From: Pseudomonadota bacterium
Lineage (GTDB): Bacteria; Myxococcota_A; UBA796; GCA-2862545
Direction of reading: 5' to 3'
Assembly (NCBI GenBank): GCA_002862545.1
Contig: PKDJ01000055.1
Span: 1 to 61,630 of the forward strand
DNA length: 61,630 bases
Part shown: one piece after another, positions 44,777 to 52,819 of the stretch
How the letters are laid out: every line of letters starts with the position of its first letter
How positions within the stretch are numbered: the stretch's first letter is position 1
Notes under the pieces: model-generated
Database searches by the model: none
Seen by the model: the letters and a program-made list of their open reading frames with translations, nothing else
Told to the model about the DNA's origin: nothing
Program-made: the position numbers and the translations under genes

Positions 44777-44814
44777 GTCGCCACTCGGGCGCATACAGAC
44801 GCCTGTGTGGCGAC
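44777..44814. repeat. Two-tier inverted repeat upstream of the anchored-protein gene
   Basis: GTCGCCAC (44777-44784) and GTGGCGAC (44807-44814) are perfect inverted repeats. Inside, GGCG (44788-44791) pairs with CGCC (44800-44803). The element is 20-58 bases before the GTG at 44756 and could be an operator or a leader stem-loop. It occupies part of the 44757-45101 spacer, the only gene-free stretch over 300 bases in the window. Confidence 0.45.
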
Positions 44815-44960
44815 TTGGACCGTCGCGAATCGTCAACAACGCGACCGCCTCGGCCGTGCCTACTAGCGCAGCGGTGGCTTGGTCGCCCGTCTGGGTCCGC
44901 CGAACCATCTGAAGCCGGGCTGGTGCGCCGGAGCGTGGGACACTCAGATTGGGAAAATAG

Positions 44961-45113
44961 GATCCCAGGTAGTGATCGATTGTCCAGGAAGAAGATCGTC
45001 TTTCGTCGAATTGAGGCCCAACGATCGAGGTTGGACGCGGCTGATCTGCAAGATGTTGTGTTAGTTTCGAGTTGCCGCCCGGACCGGGCGCCGGGGGATC
45101 GATGCGACCGATC
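44961..45113 (+). promoter_or_regulatory. Cluster of seven GATC sites around the dam start
   Basis: GATC occurs at 44961, 44974, 44994, 45023, 45043, 45097 and 45110, all within 153 bases ending just inside the dam gene. None occurs in the preceding part of the same spacer (44757-44960). Because dam encodes a GATC-type methylase, methylation-sensitive control of its own promoter is a natural hypothesis. The spacer is AT-richer here (GGGAAAATAGGATCCC near 44951). Confidence 0.5.
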
Positions 45114-45959
45114 TTGAAGTGGGCCGGAGGCAAGGCGAAGCTTGCCGGCCAGATTGCGGATGCCTTTCACGAGCCATGCGGTGGCACCTACTTCGAGCCC
45201 TTTCTCGGCTCCGGTGCCGTCTACCTGGCTCTGAAGGAGAGGGGGCACATCGCCTCGGCGGTCCTGGCCGATGCGAACCCGAAGCTGGTCGAGGTGCACC
45301 TGGCGGTCCGGGATGCCGTAGACGATGTCTTGGCAGAGATCGAGGCGCTTCCGAAAGAAGACTGGCGTGAGCGCTACTACGACATCCGGGAGCTCTACAA
45401 CCTCGGTCCGTGCTCGGGCCCACGTCACGCCGCTCGCTTCATCTGGCTCAACCGGGCAGGGTTCAACGGTCTGTACCGAGAGAACCGCTCGGGCCGCTTC
45501 AACGTGCCCATCGGTCGCTACACACGCCTGTCCATCCCCGATGAAGCCCGCATCCGAGCTGTGTCGGAGGCGCTCGCCAGTGCGGAGGTGATCTGCGCCG
45601 ACTTCGAGTCCGTCATCGACCGGGCCCGAGAAGGAGACCAAGTCTACTGTGACCCGCCCTATGTGCCGCTCTCCCCGACGGCGCGCTTCACGGGCTACTG
45701 CAGTCTCCCGTTTGACCTGCCAGAGCAGAAGCGACTTGCGCGCATCGCGCAGAAGGCGGCGCTGCGGGGAGCACGCGTCGTGCTGTCGAACCATGACCTT
45801 CCTGTGGTTCGGAACGAGCTTTACCCAACGGCTCGGGGGTTCGAGCATGTCGCACGTCCGCGTGTAGCGAGAGCGATCAGTCGCGCGGCGCGCAGCCGTC
45901 AGCGCGTAGCGGAGGTCATCGCTGCCATTGGACCGCTCGCGGACGACGAGGCGGCGTAG
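45102..45959 (+). CDS. dam: DNA adenine methylase, Dam (D12 class)
   Basis: A 285-residue N6-adenine methyltransferase of the alpha class represented by Dam/DpnM, most likely methylating GATC. It shows LKWAGGKAKLAGQI, motif I FEPFLGSGAVYLAL, the recognition-region FIWLNRAGFNGLYRENRSG and RFNVPIGRY, and the catalytic DPPY (184-187). No restriction enzyme gene is adjacent. Target specificity is inferred from family resemblance. GGGGGA lies just before the ATG. The GATC cluster overlaps its start. Confidence 0.92.
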   Translation: MRPILKWAGGKAKLAGQIADAFHEPCGGTYFEPFLGSGAVYLALKERGHIASAVLADANPKLVEVHLAVRDAVDDVLAEIEALPKEDWRERYYDIRELYNLGPCSGPRHAARFIWLNRAGFNGLYRENRSGRFNVPIGRYTRLSIPDEARIRAVSEALASAEVICADFESVIDRAREGDQVYCDPPYVPLSPTARFTGYCSLPFDLPEQKRLARIAQKAALRGARVVLSNHDLPVVRNELYPTARGFEHVARPRVARAISRAARSRQRVAEVIAAIGPLADDEAA

Positions 45960-46033
45960 CGACTCGCCGACACACCTCTCCGTGCTTACTGTTCGGCCGG
46001 AGCGGCGCGTGAGCGACGCGCGCGGGAGGTCGG

Positions 46034-47875
46034 ATGGCAGCGGAGGAGCAACGGCGTAAGCCAGGCGTGAGCGCAGGGACTGCGACACGCATACTCATCG
46101 TGCTGACACTGCTTGGTGTCATGGTCTTCGCAACCTCGATGGGCGCCGTCGTCTGGCTCGTGAGTCGGACTGACATGGGTGAGGTCAAGTCCGCGTCCTG
46201 GCTCCGCGTTCCGCTGACGGGGCAGCTGGCAGATGCGCCCAAGCAAGGCGAGTTCGTCGTCGATCCCGCTGACGCCGAGCCACTCGCGACCGAGATTGCC
46301 ACGGCGATCCGGAAGGCGGCGGCCGACGAACGCATCGAGGGGTTGCTGCTGGAGCTGAACGGTACTTCCGGGGGCTGGGGAACGCTCTCTGAGGTTCGGT
46401 CTGCGCTCACTGCCTTCCGCGAGTCGGGCAAGCCCTGTGTCGCCTACGCCGAGACCTACATGATGGGGTCCTACTACCTCGCGTCGGCGTGTGACACCGT
46501 GGTCATGGCTCCGGGCGGAATCGGGCTCGTCGCTGGTCTCTCCAGCTCGATCACCTACTACGCTGGAACGCTAGAGAAGATCGGTGCGGAGGGTGACTTC
46601 GAGCATGTGGGTGACTTCAAGAGCGCCATCGAGCCCTATGAGCGCACCGGGCCGAGCGATGCCGCCTCCGAGGCGACCACTGCACTCCTCGACTCGCTGT
46701 GGGCCGAGTGGGTCGCCTCCGTGTCTTCAGGACGCGGCTTGTCCTCGGCTGACCTGCAGGCGCTGGTCGACGCGCCCGCGATGTCTCCCATCGACGCCCA
46801 GGAGCGCGGACTGGTCGACGCCTTGGCCTACCGCGATGCGGTTCGCATCGCACTTCCCGAGCACGGCTCCGACGGCTGGGCCGCCGCCCTGGATGCGGAG
46901 CCCGACGGCGAGGCGTACGAGGATGCGCTCGACCGGCTCACGGCGCTGGAGGAGTACCTGAAGGGCGTGCGCGCGGAGCTAAAGTCGGGCAGCCGAGCCG
47001 TGGCTGTCGTGCATGCCGAGGGCACGATCATTTCGGGTGATCCGCGCGATGCACTCTTCAGCGATGGAATGCTGGGAGACAAGGCCTTCGCGGAGTGGAT
47101 GTCGGAGGCACGCGAAGACGAGAGAGTCGCGGCTGTGGTGGTCAGGGTGAACAGTCCGGGGGGCTCTGGGCTCGCCTCGGACATGATGTGGCGGGAGATC
47201 AAGCGAACTCAGGCTGCAGGCAAGCCTGTCGTGATCTCGATGGCCGACTATGCCGCGAGTGGGGGCTACTACATCTCGGCACCGGCAGACTGGATCGTCG
47301 CACAGCCCATGACGATCACGGGCTCCATCGGCGTCTTTGGTGGAAAGCTCGCTCTCGGCGGTACCTGGGAGAAGCTGGGAATGACGGAGCACACGTGGAA
47401 GCGGGGCGCCGAGGCTGACTTGATGAGCAGCTCGTCCCCTTTCAGCGAGGGTGGACGCCTGGTCTACCGGCGGTTCTTGTCCGACTTCTACGAGACCTTC
47501 CTGAAGCGTGTCGGTGATGGCCGAGGCATGGACCGTGACGGCGCCCACGCTGTTGCTCAGGGGCGAGTGTGGACCGGCCAACAAGCTCTGGAGCGGGGGC
47601 TGGTGGACGAGCTCGGCGGTCTCGATGTCGCGGTGGCCAAGGCTGCGGCACTGGCTGATCTGGACCAGGATGACCTGGGTGTGCGCAGGCTTCCGGAGCG
47701 CAAGACTTTCTTCGAGCTGATGCTCGAGGACCTTGGCGCTGCCCAAGCGACGGTCGGTCGGGTCGAGGCACCGCCTGGTGTTCCCGTGGACACCCTGCAC
47801 AGACTGGTGCGCCTCGAGCGAGTGCTCGCCGATGGCGTGGCCGCGATGCTTCCGGGAGATCTCGTCGTCGAGTGA
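46034..47875 (+). CDS. sppA: Signal peptide peptidase SppA, 67K type
   Basis: SppA cleaves leftover signal peptides at the inner membrane. The 613-residue protein has an N-terminal membrane anchor (ILIVLTLLGVMVFATSMGAV) and tandem crotonase-like halves, the long 67K form. The general-base lysine is in VGDFKSAIEPYERT in the first half and the nucleophile serine in DYAASGGYYISAP in the second. TITGSIGVFGGK is also conserved. GGGAGG precedes the ATG. Confidence 0.93.
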   Translation: MAAEEQRRKPGVSAGTATRILIVLTLLGVMVFATSMGAVVWLVSRTDMGEVKSASWLRVPLTGQLADAPKQGEFVVDPADAEPLATEIATAIRKAAADERIEGLLLELNGTSGGWGTLSEVRSALTAFRESGKPCVAYAETYMMGSYYLASACDTVVMAPGGIGLVAGLSSSITYYAGTLEKIGAEGDFEHVGDFKSAIEPYERTGPSDAASEATTALLDSLWAEWVASVSSGRGLSSADLQALVDAPAMSPIDAQERGLVDALAYRDAVRIALPEHGSDGWAAALDAEPDGEAYEDALDRLTALEEYLKGVRAELKSGSRAVAVVHAEGTIISGDPRDALFSDGMLGDKAFAEWMSEAREDERVAAVVVRVNSPGGSGLASDMMWREIKRTQAAGKPVVISMADYAASGGYYISAPADWIVAQPMTITGSIGVFGGKLALGGTWEKLGMTEHTWKRGAEADLMSSSSPFSEGGRLVYRRFLSDFYETFLKRVGDGRGMDRDGAHAVAQGRVWTGQQALERGLVDELGGLDVAVAKAAALADLDQDDLGVRRLPERKTFFELMLEDLGAAQATVGRVEAPPGVPVDTLHRLVRLERVLADGVAAMLPGDLVVE

Positions 47876-47986
47876 TGGTCGCGAGGCGTCACGGGAGGCG
47901 CCATCGTTGCGAGTCTCGACTACGTTTGAGGAACCAGGTGCAAGCTCTGGGTGTCTCTCTCGTACGCAGGTCACAGCGAGGTGAAC

Positions 47987-49693
47987 GTGCGCGCCATCAA
48001 GATCCTCTCTGCCGTTGGGCTCACCGTGGCAGCGATGTTTGCCTTGGGGCCGGAAGCTGCAGAGCGGAGACTCCCAGAGCCCGTCATGGAGCCTCCGGAG
48101 GCGAGCGGCGGCGTTCTGGTCGTCGACTTGGTCGATGGGTCGACGCCTGCGGATCTCGAGTCCATCGGAGCGCTGATCGAGACAGACCTAGAGTGGGTCC
48201 ATCCGCTCGCAGAGGATGAGGCGCTCGCCTCTGGTGAGGTCGCCTCCTATGCAGCGGCGATGGCGGCACTCGCCGGGCATCCTCTGGTGGAGGTCGTCGA
48301 GTCCGAGGTGATGCTCGAGGCGCTCGGCTACCCCAACGATCCGATGTTTGAGCGTCAGTGGAACATGCAGGCGATCGGCGCTCCCGCAGCATGGTCGGGG
48401 TCGGCTCGCGGCGCAGGCGTCGTGGTGGCGGTCGTCGACACGGGCGTGACTCGTGTTGAAGACCTCGAGGGCACAAGTCTCCTCGAAGGAGCCTCGTTCG
48501 TACCTGGAGTCACGAGCGCGGCCGACGACCAGGGGCACGGAACGCACGTCGCAGGAACCATCGCCCAGACCACCAACAACGGTCTTGGCGTGACGGGTGT
48601 GGCACCTGACGCCACCATCTTGCCGGTGAAGGTGCTGTCGGCGCAGGGCTTCGGGAGCTCTGCATGGATTGCTGCCGGCATCGACTATGCCGTTGACGAG
48701 GGCGCCAGCGTCATCAACCTCTCACTGGGAGGGGGCTACTCGGCAGTCATCCACACGGCGATCAAGAAGGCGCGAGCGCAGGGCGTCGTCGTGGTGGCCG
48801 CCGCCGGGAACTCGGGTCGGCGGGGCGTCGGCTATCCGGGGGCCCTCGAAGAGACGATTGGTGTCTCTGCCATCGGTCCGGATGGCTCGCTGGCGCCCTA
48901 CAGTTCCTACGGCAAGGGCGTCGACATCGCAGCGCCTGGCGGTGACAAGCGCCGACCGAACGGCGGCATCCTGCAGAACACGGTGGATGGACGAGGAGGT
49001 CACCACTACGCCGAGTACCAAGGGACCTCAATGGCGACGCCCCATGTGGCGGGTGCTGCGGCTGTCTTGCTCTCCGAGGGGATCCCATCAGAGGCGGCCG
49101 AGCGCATCCTGCTGCGTACAGCAGAGGGCGCAGGCTGGAACGAGCAGTACGGGAATGGCACACTCAACCTGGCGAGTGCGCTCGGACTCACCGCAACACA
49201 GCACAACCTCTACCGGTTTCTTCTCGGAGGCTTGTTCGCACTCCTCATCACACAGCTCGCGGACACGCGCGTAGGCTTCCGGCTCACGACGAGTGCCGTC
49301 GCGTCTTCTGTTGCGGGTGGAGTCTTCTTTCTCGCGTCGGCACCGCTCCCCGAATCGGTCTTGACCCAGCTGCTGATCCACCCTCTCCTCGAGTGGCCAG
49401 GCGTCGTCATCGGGCCAGGCTGGATGCACTTCCCCCTCTGGCTCTCTGCCGCTCTGCCGGTCGGGATCGGCTTTACCCTCGGAGCGTTCGGACCGACGCG
49501 TGCGCTCGCGGCGGGGCTGGCCTGTGGTGTGGCTGCTCACCTCTTTCACGGTGCTGCGACAGGTACACTCGAGCCATGGTGGCTTCCCACCGCCATGGCC
49601 ACGAGCTGGTTGGCCGTCAATGGAGCCTTGGCCATCGTCATTGGAATGGGCCTGGCAGGGGCCCAACACATCGAAGAGCGAGGCGGTGAATGA
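47987..49693 (+). CDS. Subtilisin-like serine protease with C-terminal multi-span membrane domain
   Basis: A 568-residue S8 protease. After a signal segment (IKILSAVGLTVAAMFAL) and a propeptide-like region, the catalytic domain shows Asp151 (VVDTGV), His184 (GHGTHVAG) and Ser348 (GTSMATPHVAG), with ASVINLSLGGG and AAAGNSG. It then continues into about five hydrophobic segments (residues about 409-424, 434-452, 482-502, 505-522 and 540-558), an unusual tail for subtilases. The GTG at 47987 follows GAGGTG; GTGs at 47981 and 47951 are also in frame. The small downstream gene overlaps by 4 bases. Confidence 0.85.
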   Translation: MRAIKILSAVGLTVAAMFALGPEAAERRLPEPVMEPPEASGGVLVVDLVDGSTPADLESIGALIETDLEWVHPLAEDEALASGEVASYAAAMAALAGHPLVEVVESEVMLEALGYPNDPMFERQWNMQAIGAPAAWSGSARGAGVVVAVVDTGVTRVEDLEGTSLLEGASFVPGVTSAADDQGHGTHVAGTIAQTTNNGLGVTGVAPDATILPVKVLSAQGFGSSAWIAAGIDYAVDEGASVINLSLGGGYSAVIHTAIKKARAQGVVVVAAAGNSGRRGVGYPGALEETIGVSAIGPDGSLAPYSSYGKGVDIAAPGGDKRRPNGGILQNTVDGRGGHHYAEYQGTSMATPHVAGAAAVLLSEGIPSEAAERILLRTAEGAGWNEQYGNGTLNLASALGLTATQHNLYRFLLGGLFALLITQLADTRVGFRLTTSAVASSVAGGVFFLASAPLPESVLTQLLIHPLLEWPGVVIGPGWMHFPLWLSAALPVGIGFTLGAFGPTRALAAGLACGVAAHLFHGAATGTLEPWWLPTAMATSWLAVNGALAIVIGMGLAGAQHIEERGGE

Positions 49694-49902
49694 CCTGGAC
49701 CGGAGTTCTACAGAGGGTCGATGTCGGCCCGGGCGCGTGGCGCCTCGTTCTTGGTGATGGCAGCACACTGGGGCTGTACGGAGCAGTCCCCGCGGAGCTG
49801 AACGAAAAGCGGGTGGTCGTTCGTGGGCAGGTCTTGGATGGGGTCGGAATCGGCATGGTCGGTGGAGCACTGGTGCAGGTCGAGAGTGTAGAGGCGTGCT
49901 GA
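49690..49902 (+). CDS. Small OB-fold-like protein, unknown
   Basis: The 70-residue protein begins MTWTGVLQRVDVGPGAWRLV and shows five short beta strands (WRLVLGDG; LGLYGAV; KRVVVRGQVLDG; ALVQVESVE). The pattern of a strand-glycine-turn barrel with a GxGMxGG loop suggests an OB-fold, an inference from pattern only. Its ATG overlaps the subtilase stop (ATGA), so the two proteins are made together; it could be a cofactor or inhibitor, but nothing proves it. Confidence 0.6.
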   Translation: MTWTGVLQRVDVGPGAWRLVLGDGSTLGLYGAVPAELNEKRVVVRGQVLDGVGIGMVGGALVQVESVEAC

Positions 49903-50007
49903 CTCCAGCAGGACGCGGTCATCGGCCGCGACCCGCGAGCAGGGAAGCGTTAAGTGGGCAGCGGTCGTGCGGCTACGACCAGATTGCAGTCTGAATGGGA
50001 GGTCACG

Positions 50008-51336
50008 GTGGGGGTGCGGGTCCGAAAGCTCGCCAAGGAGCTGAGGCGCACGCCGGCCGAGGTCCTTGGTGCACTCCACGCGCTGGGCTTCGAGCGGTAC
50101 AAGACCTCGCAAGACATGGTCTCAGACAGCATCGTCGCGAAGGTTCGACGAGAGCTTCGAACAGGGCGAGAAGTGGTGCCCGTCGCGCCGAGAGACGGCA
50201 AGCCGCGTGTTGCTGCGTCCTCGGCGTCTCGGTCGGATGACCTGATGTCGCAGCTTGTGCCTGGGGTGGTCAAGGCAGCCCGACCGTCGCAGAGGCAGCA
50301 GGGAGCGGTGGTTGAATCTCGCGCTCGGCGAGACGCGGGAGCCCAAGCGGTGACGGCGTCGAGTCCGGCCCCGGAGCCGGAGAGCGGCGCTGGCAACGAC
50401 GCCATGCGGGCAATCTCGCGAGCGCGGGAGCGACTCGAGCAGACGCGGTCACACCTCCGGGACGACAGAGAAGCGCTGGAAGCCGCGAGAGTGAGACTCG
50501 CGGCCGAGGAGTCGGAGTTCCGTGAGCGCATGGTCCTGGAGCAGGCTGCTCTCGACGCAGAGCGGGAGGCTCTCGAGGCGGAGCGAGGGGCCCTGGAGGC
50601 CCGCTGGACGGAGCTCAGCGAGCAGGAGCGATGGCTCGAGGCTCGCAAGGGACGAATCGACGCGCTGAAGGTGACGACGGACGAGCGTGAGGCGGCGTCT
50701 CGTGCAGAAGCCAAGGATGTCGAGCGGGCGCGACAAGCTCTCGGGCCGACCTTGGGAGCGATGCTCGAGGCGCGTGGCCTTCGAGGTCGCGACGAGAGTG
50801 AGCGCGCACTTGCTGCTCTTGCGCGAGTCCACCTTCTTCGCGACCTTCTTCCATTCCTCCGCGTCTCGAATGCGGATGCGCTTGGCGCGCTGCTGCGACG
50901 GCATCTGGTCCTCGTTGGGGGTGGTGCGTCCGACGCTCCCGAGGGTTCTGCGACGGTCGTTGTGGCACCCGAGCGAGCGGAGATCCCGGCCGGCACGGAG
51001 CTCGATGCTCTCATGAGGCGGGTCGGGGAGCGACTGCTGCTCAATGGGCTGCGTCGGGTGGTGTTCGTCAATGTTCCTCCACGGTGGCAGAAGCAGATCG
51101 CAGACCGCCTTGATGCACGGGTCGAGTCCCGCTTCCGCAGCAGTGGAGTGCTCCGCGATCGGCAGGCCGCAGAGGGGGACGTGACGCGCACCGACGCGGT
51201 GGTGTTGGTTGATGTTGCCTGCTCGCCTGAAGCCGACGACGTCTACGCGACGGGGAGGGCCACGGTCCTCCGTCTCGAGGCGCAGTCCCTCGGCGCTCTG
51301 CTCGCTGGGCTACGTGACGGGCTCTCCGCCCTGTGA
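50008..51336 (+). CDS. IF2-N-domain coiled-coil protein with alpha/beta C-terminal domain, uncharacterised
   Basis: Residues 3-50 (VRVRKLAKELRRTPAEVLGA and following) look like the small helical IF2-N domain found at the N-terminus of translation initiation factor 2. Residues 51-130 are low complexity, 131-245 a long coiled coil (REALEAARVRLAAEESEFRE), and 246-442 an alternating alpha/beta domain with hydrophobic strands (RHLVLVGGG; LRRVVFVNVPP; DAVVLVDVA). None of the rest of IF2 (G domain) is present. The GTG at 50008 has GGGAGG 5 bases upstream; a GTG at 49954 is in frame. I know no named family with this layout. Confidence 0.72.
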   Translation: MGVRVRKLAKELRRTPAEVLGALHALGFERYKTSQDMVSDSIVAKVRRELRTGREVVPVAPRDGKPRVAASSASRSDDLMSQLVPGVVKAARPSQRQQGAVVESRARRDAGAQAVTASSPAPEPESGAGNDAMRAISRARERLEQTRSHLRDDREALEAARVRLAAEESEFRERMVLEQAALDAEREALEAERGALEARWTELSEQERWLEARKGRIDALKVTTDEREAASRAEAKDVERARQALGPTLGAMLEARGLRGRDESERALAALARVHLLRDLLPFLRVSNADALGALLRRHLVLVGGGASDAPEGSATVVVAPERAEIPAGTELDALMRRVGERLLLNGLRRVVFVNVPPRWQKQIADRLDARVESRFRSSGVLRDRQAAEGDVTRTDAVVLVDVACSPEADDVYATGRATVLRLEAQSLGALLAGLRDGLSAL

Positions 51337-51343
51337 GTGCATC

Positions 51344-51372
51344 TTGACCCGATCTGCGGTCAACCTTAGATT
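51344..51372 (+). promoter_or_regulatory. Candidate promoter of the double Sm/Hfq-like gene
   Basis: TTGACC (51344-51349), 17-base spacer, TAGATT (51367-51372), giving a predicted leader of about 32 bases before the ATG at 51411. It begins 7 bases after the upstream stop, so this gene can be expressed independently of the IF2-N protein. Confidence 0.5.
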
Positions 51373-51410
51373 TGATTGACGCGGGCGCGGGGGGCGCTCA
51401 GGGGGAAGCC

Positions 51411-52169
51411 ATGACCACGGCCGCAAGATCGGGCCCGACAGATCGTCGTGCGCGCCGGAAGAAGACGGAGCCGGACATTCGCCGTCGTGCAGACGAGCTG
51501 CATAAGTCTGGCTTGCCCTACCAGATGGCCATGGCCATCGCTCATGGAAAGATGGATCTGAACGATGCGCTCGAGCGCATGGCTCGGAAGGATCAGGTCA
51601 ACAAGCTCATGGAGCGGCATGGCCTGTCTCGTGCCCTCGCCACACAGGTAGCGATTGGCCACGCAGATCTCGACCAAGTCCTCGCTCGACGCCGACTCGA
51701 GGCACACCGAGTGGAGAATCGCGACCGGTCCTTGTTGATTGAGGGCGCCAGCGTGGCTCTTGCGCTCACCGGCAAGCAGCGCGTGCGAGGCTCGGTTGTG
51801 CGGGTGGAGCCCTACACCCTCGTGCTCCTGGTCGATGGTGAGGAGCAGGAACACCACAAGCTGACCGTGAAGTACGGCTACGACCCAGCCGACTGGAAGA
51901 AGGTCCGCAAGGTGTTTCGGTCGGACAAGGCACTCACCAAGAGTCCGAAGGAGCCAGAGGCTCGGCCGCAAGACCGGTACTCGTGCAGCGACAGGCGCCT
52001 CTTCGGCTATCTCGACGCGGAGACGGAGGTGCAGGTCACGTTGCTCGAGGGCGAGGTGTTGCGCGGTCGTGTGGTGTGGTTCAGTCGCTACGAGTTCGCT
52101 CTCGAGGTGAAGGGCGGAGCGACCATCACGCTGTTCCGGCATGCGCTGGCCAACCTGACAGAGGCCTGA
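51411..52169 (+). CDS. Protein with two Sm/Hfq-like domains and a duplicated helical repeat, uncharacterised
   Basis: A 252-residue protein with three parts. Residues 34-56 and 71-93 are an internal duplication (GLPYQMAMAIAHGKMDLND and GLSRALATQVAIGHADLDQ; 9 of 23 positions identical). Residues about 108-153 form a first Sm-like strand set (VALALTGKQRVRGSVVRVEP). Residues about 206-250 match Hfq: EVQVTLLEGEVLRGRVVWF (Sm1) and LFRHALANL (Sm2, with Arg243-His244 where Hfq has the RNA-contacting Lys-His). Hfq proteins are single-domain hexamers of about 70-100 residues, so this is a tandem fusion. GGGGGAAG precedes the ATG. RNA binding is inferred. Confidence 0.78.
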   Translation: MTTAARSGPTDRRARRKKTEPDIRRRADELHKSGLPYQMAMAIAHGKMDLNDALERMARKDQVNKLMERHGLSRALATQVAIGHADLDQVLARRRLEAHRVENRDRSLLIEGASVALALTGKQRVRGSVVRVEPYTLVLLVDGEEQEHHKLTVKYGYDPADWKKVRKVFRSDKALTKSPKEPEARPQDRYSCSDRRLFGYLDAETEVQVTLLEGEVLRGRVVWFSRYEFALEVKGGATITLFRHALANLTEA

Positions 52170-52180
52170 GGCGAAGCATC

Positions 52181-52819
52181 ATGGGGATTCTCAGCGGCGC
52201 TATGACGATTGCGCGGTTCCGTGTCGTGGGCGACCTGCCTGGTGAGTGGCGGGAGCAATACCGTGAGGGCCTGAACAAGCATGCCTTCCGTGAGCCGCCG
52301 ACCGAGCAGGGCAAGGAGGAGGTCGAGGGCTGGGTACAGGTCCACAACCTCCTCGATGCGTCATTCGACGACTTCAATAAGTGGCTCTACGACGACTACG
52401 CGATCTTCGCGCTCCGGGTCGACAAGAAGCGCCTGCCCGCAAAGCTCTTTCGAGCGACCCTGGCGAAGCGGCTTGATGCATGGTGCGCCGAGCGCGAGGT
52501 CGAGCGCTGTCCCGCCTCGGTGAGGTCGGAGCTCAAGGACGCTCTGGAGAAGGAGTGGCTTGCGCGCACGCTGCCGAGTGTCTCTACGATGGAGTGCGCG
52601 TGGAGCCTGTCGGGTCGGTACCTCGTCCTCCAGAGTCTCTCGGAAGCAAAGGCCGATCGCTTCCGGAAGCGCTTCCTCCGAACCTTCGGACTGCGTCTGA
52701 TCCCGTGGAGTCCGCTCGACTTCCTGACCGATCGAGACAGCGTGGAGAGCCTCACCCAGCACGTGCCTAAGCTCACCCTGGGCGTGGGCATCCGACTTGC
52801 GGAGGGAGACGATGTCTGA
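52181..52819 (+). CDS. Short RdgC-like protein
   Basis: The 212-residue protein resembles RdgC, a ring-shaped DNA-binding protein that modulates RecA. Matching segments are GWVQVHNLLDASFDDFN, YAIFALRVDKKRLPAKLF, a helical middle (ELKDALEKEWLARTLPSVST) and RKRFLRTFGLRLIPWSPLDFL. Typical proteobacterial RdgC is about 300 residues, so this is a shortened relative. ATGs at 52181 and 52202 are both plausible. It follows the Sm/Hfq-like gene by 11 bases and overlaps the next gene by 8 bases. The RdgC link is from remembered family features and should be treated as likely, not certain. Confidence 0.68.
   Translation: MGILSGAMTIARFRVVGDLPGEWREQYREGLNKHAFREPPTEQGKEEVEGWVQVHNLLDASFDDFNKWLYDDYAIFALRVDKKRLPAKLFRATLAKRLDAWCAEREVERCPASVRSELKDALEKEWLARTLPSVSTMECAWSLSGRYLVLQSLSEAKADRFRKRFLRTFGLRLIPWSPLDFLTDRDSVESLTQHVPKLTLGVGIRLAEGDDV

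Noticed and set aside
44757..45101. A small gene in the only spacer longer than 300 bases
   Set aside because: No frame here has a ribosome site or protein-like composition; the spacer is explained by a dyad, the GATC cluster and promoter-like AT-rich sequence.
44757..46088. Upstream extension of the anchored-protein frame to 657 residues
   Set aside because: The added part is antisense to dam; the good ribosome site and the membrane anchor mark the true start at 44756.
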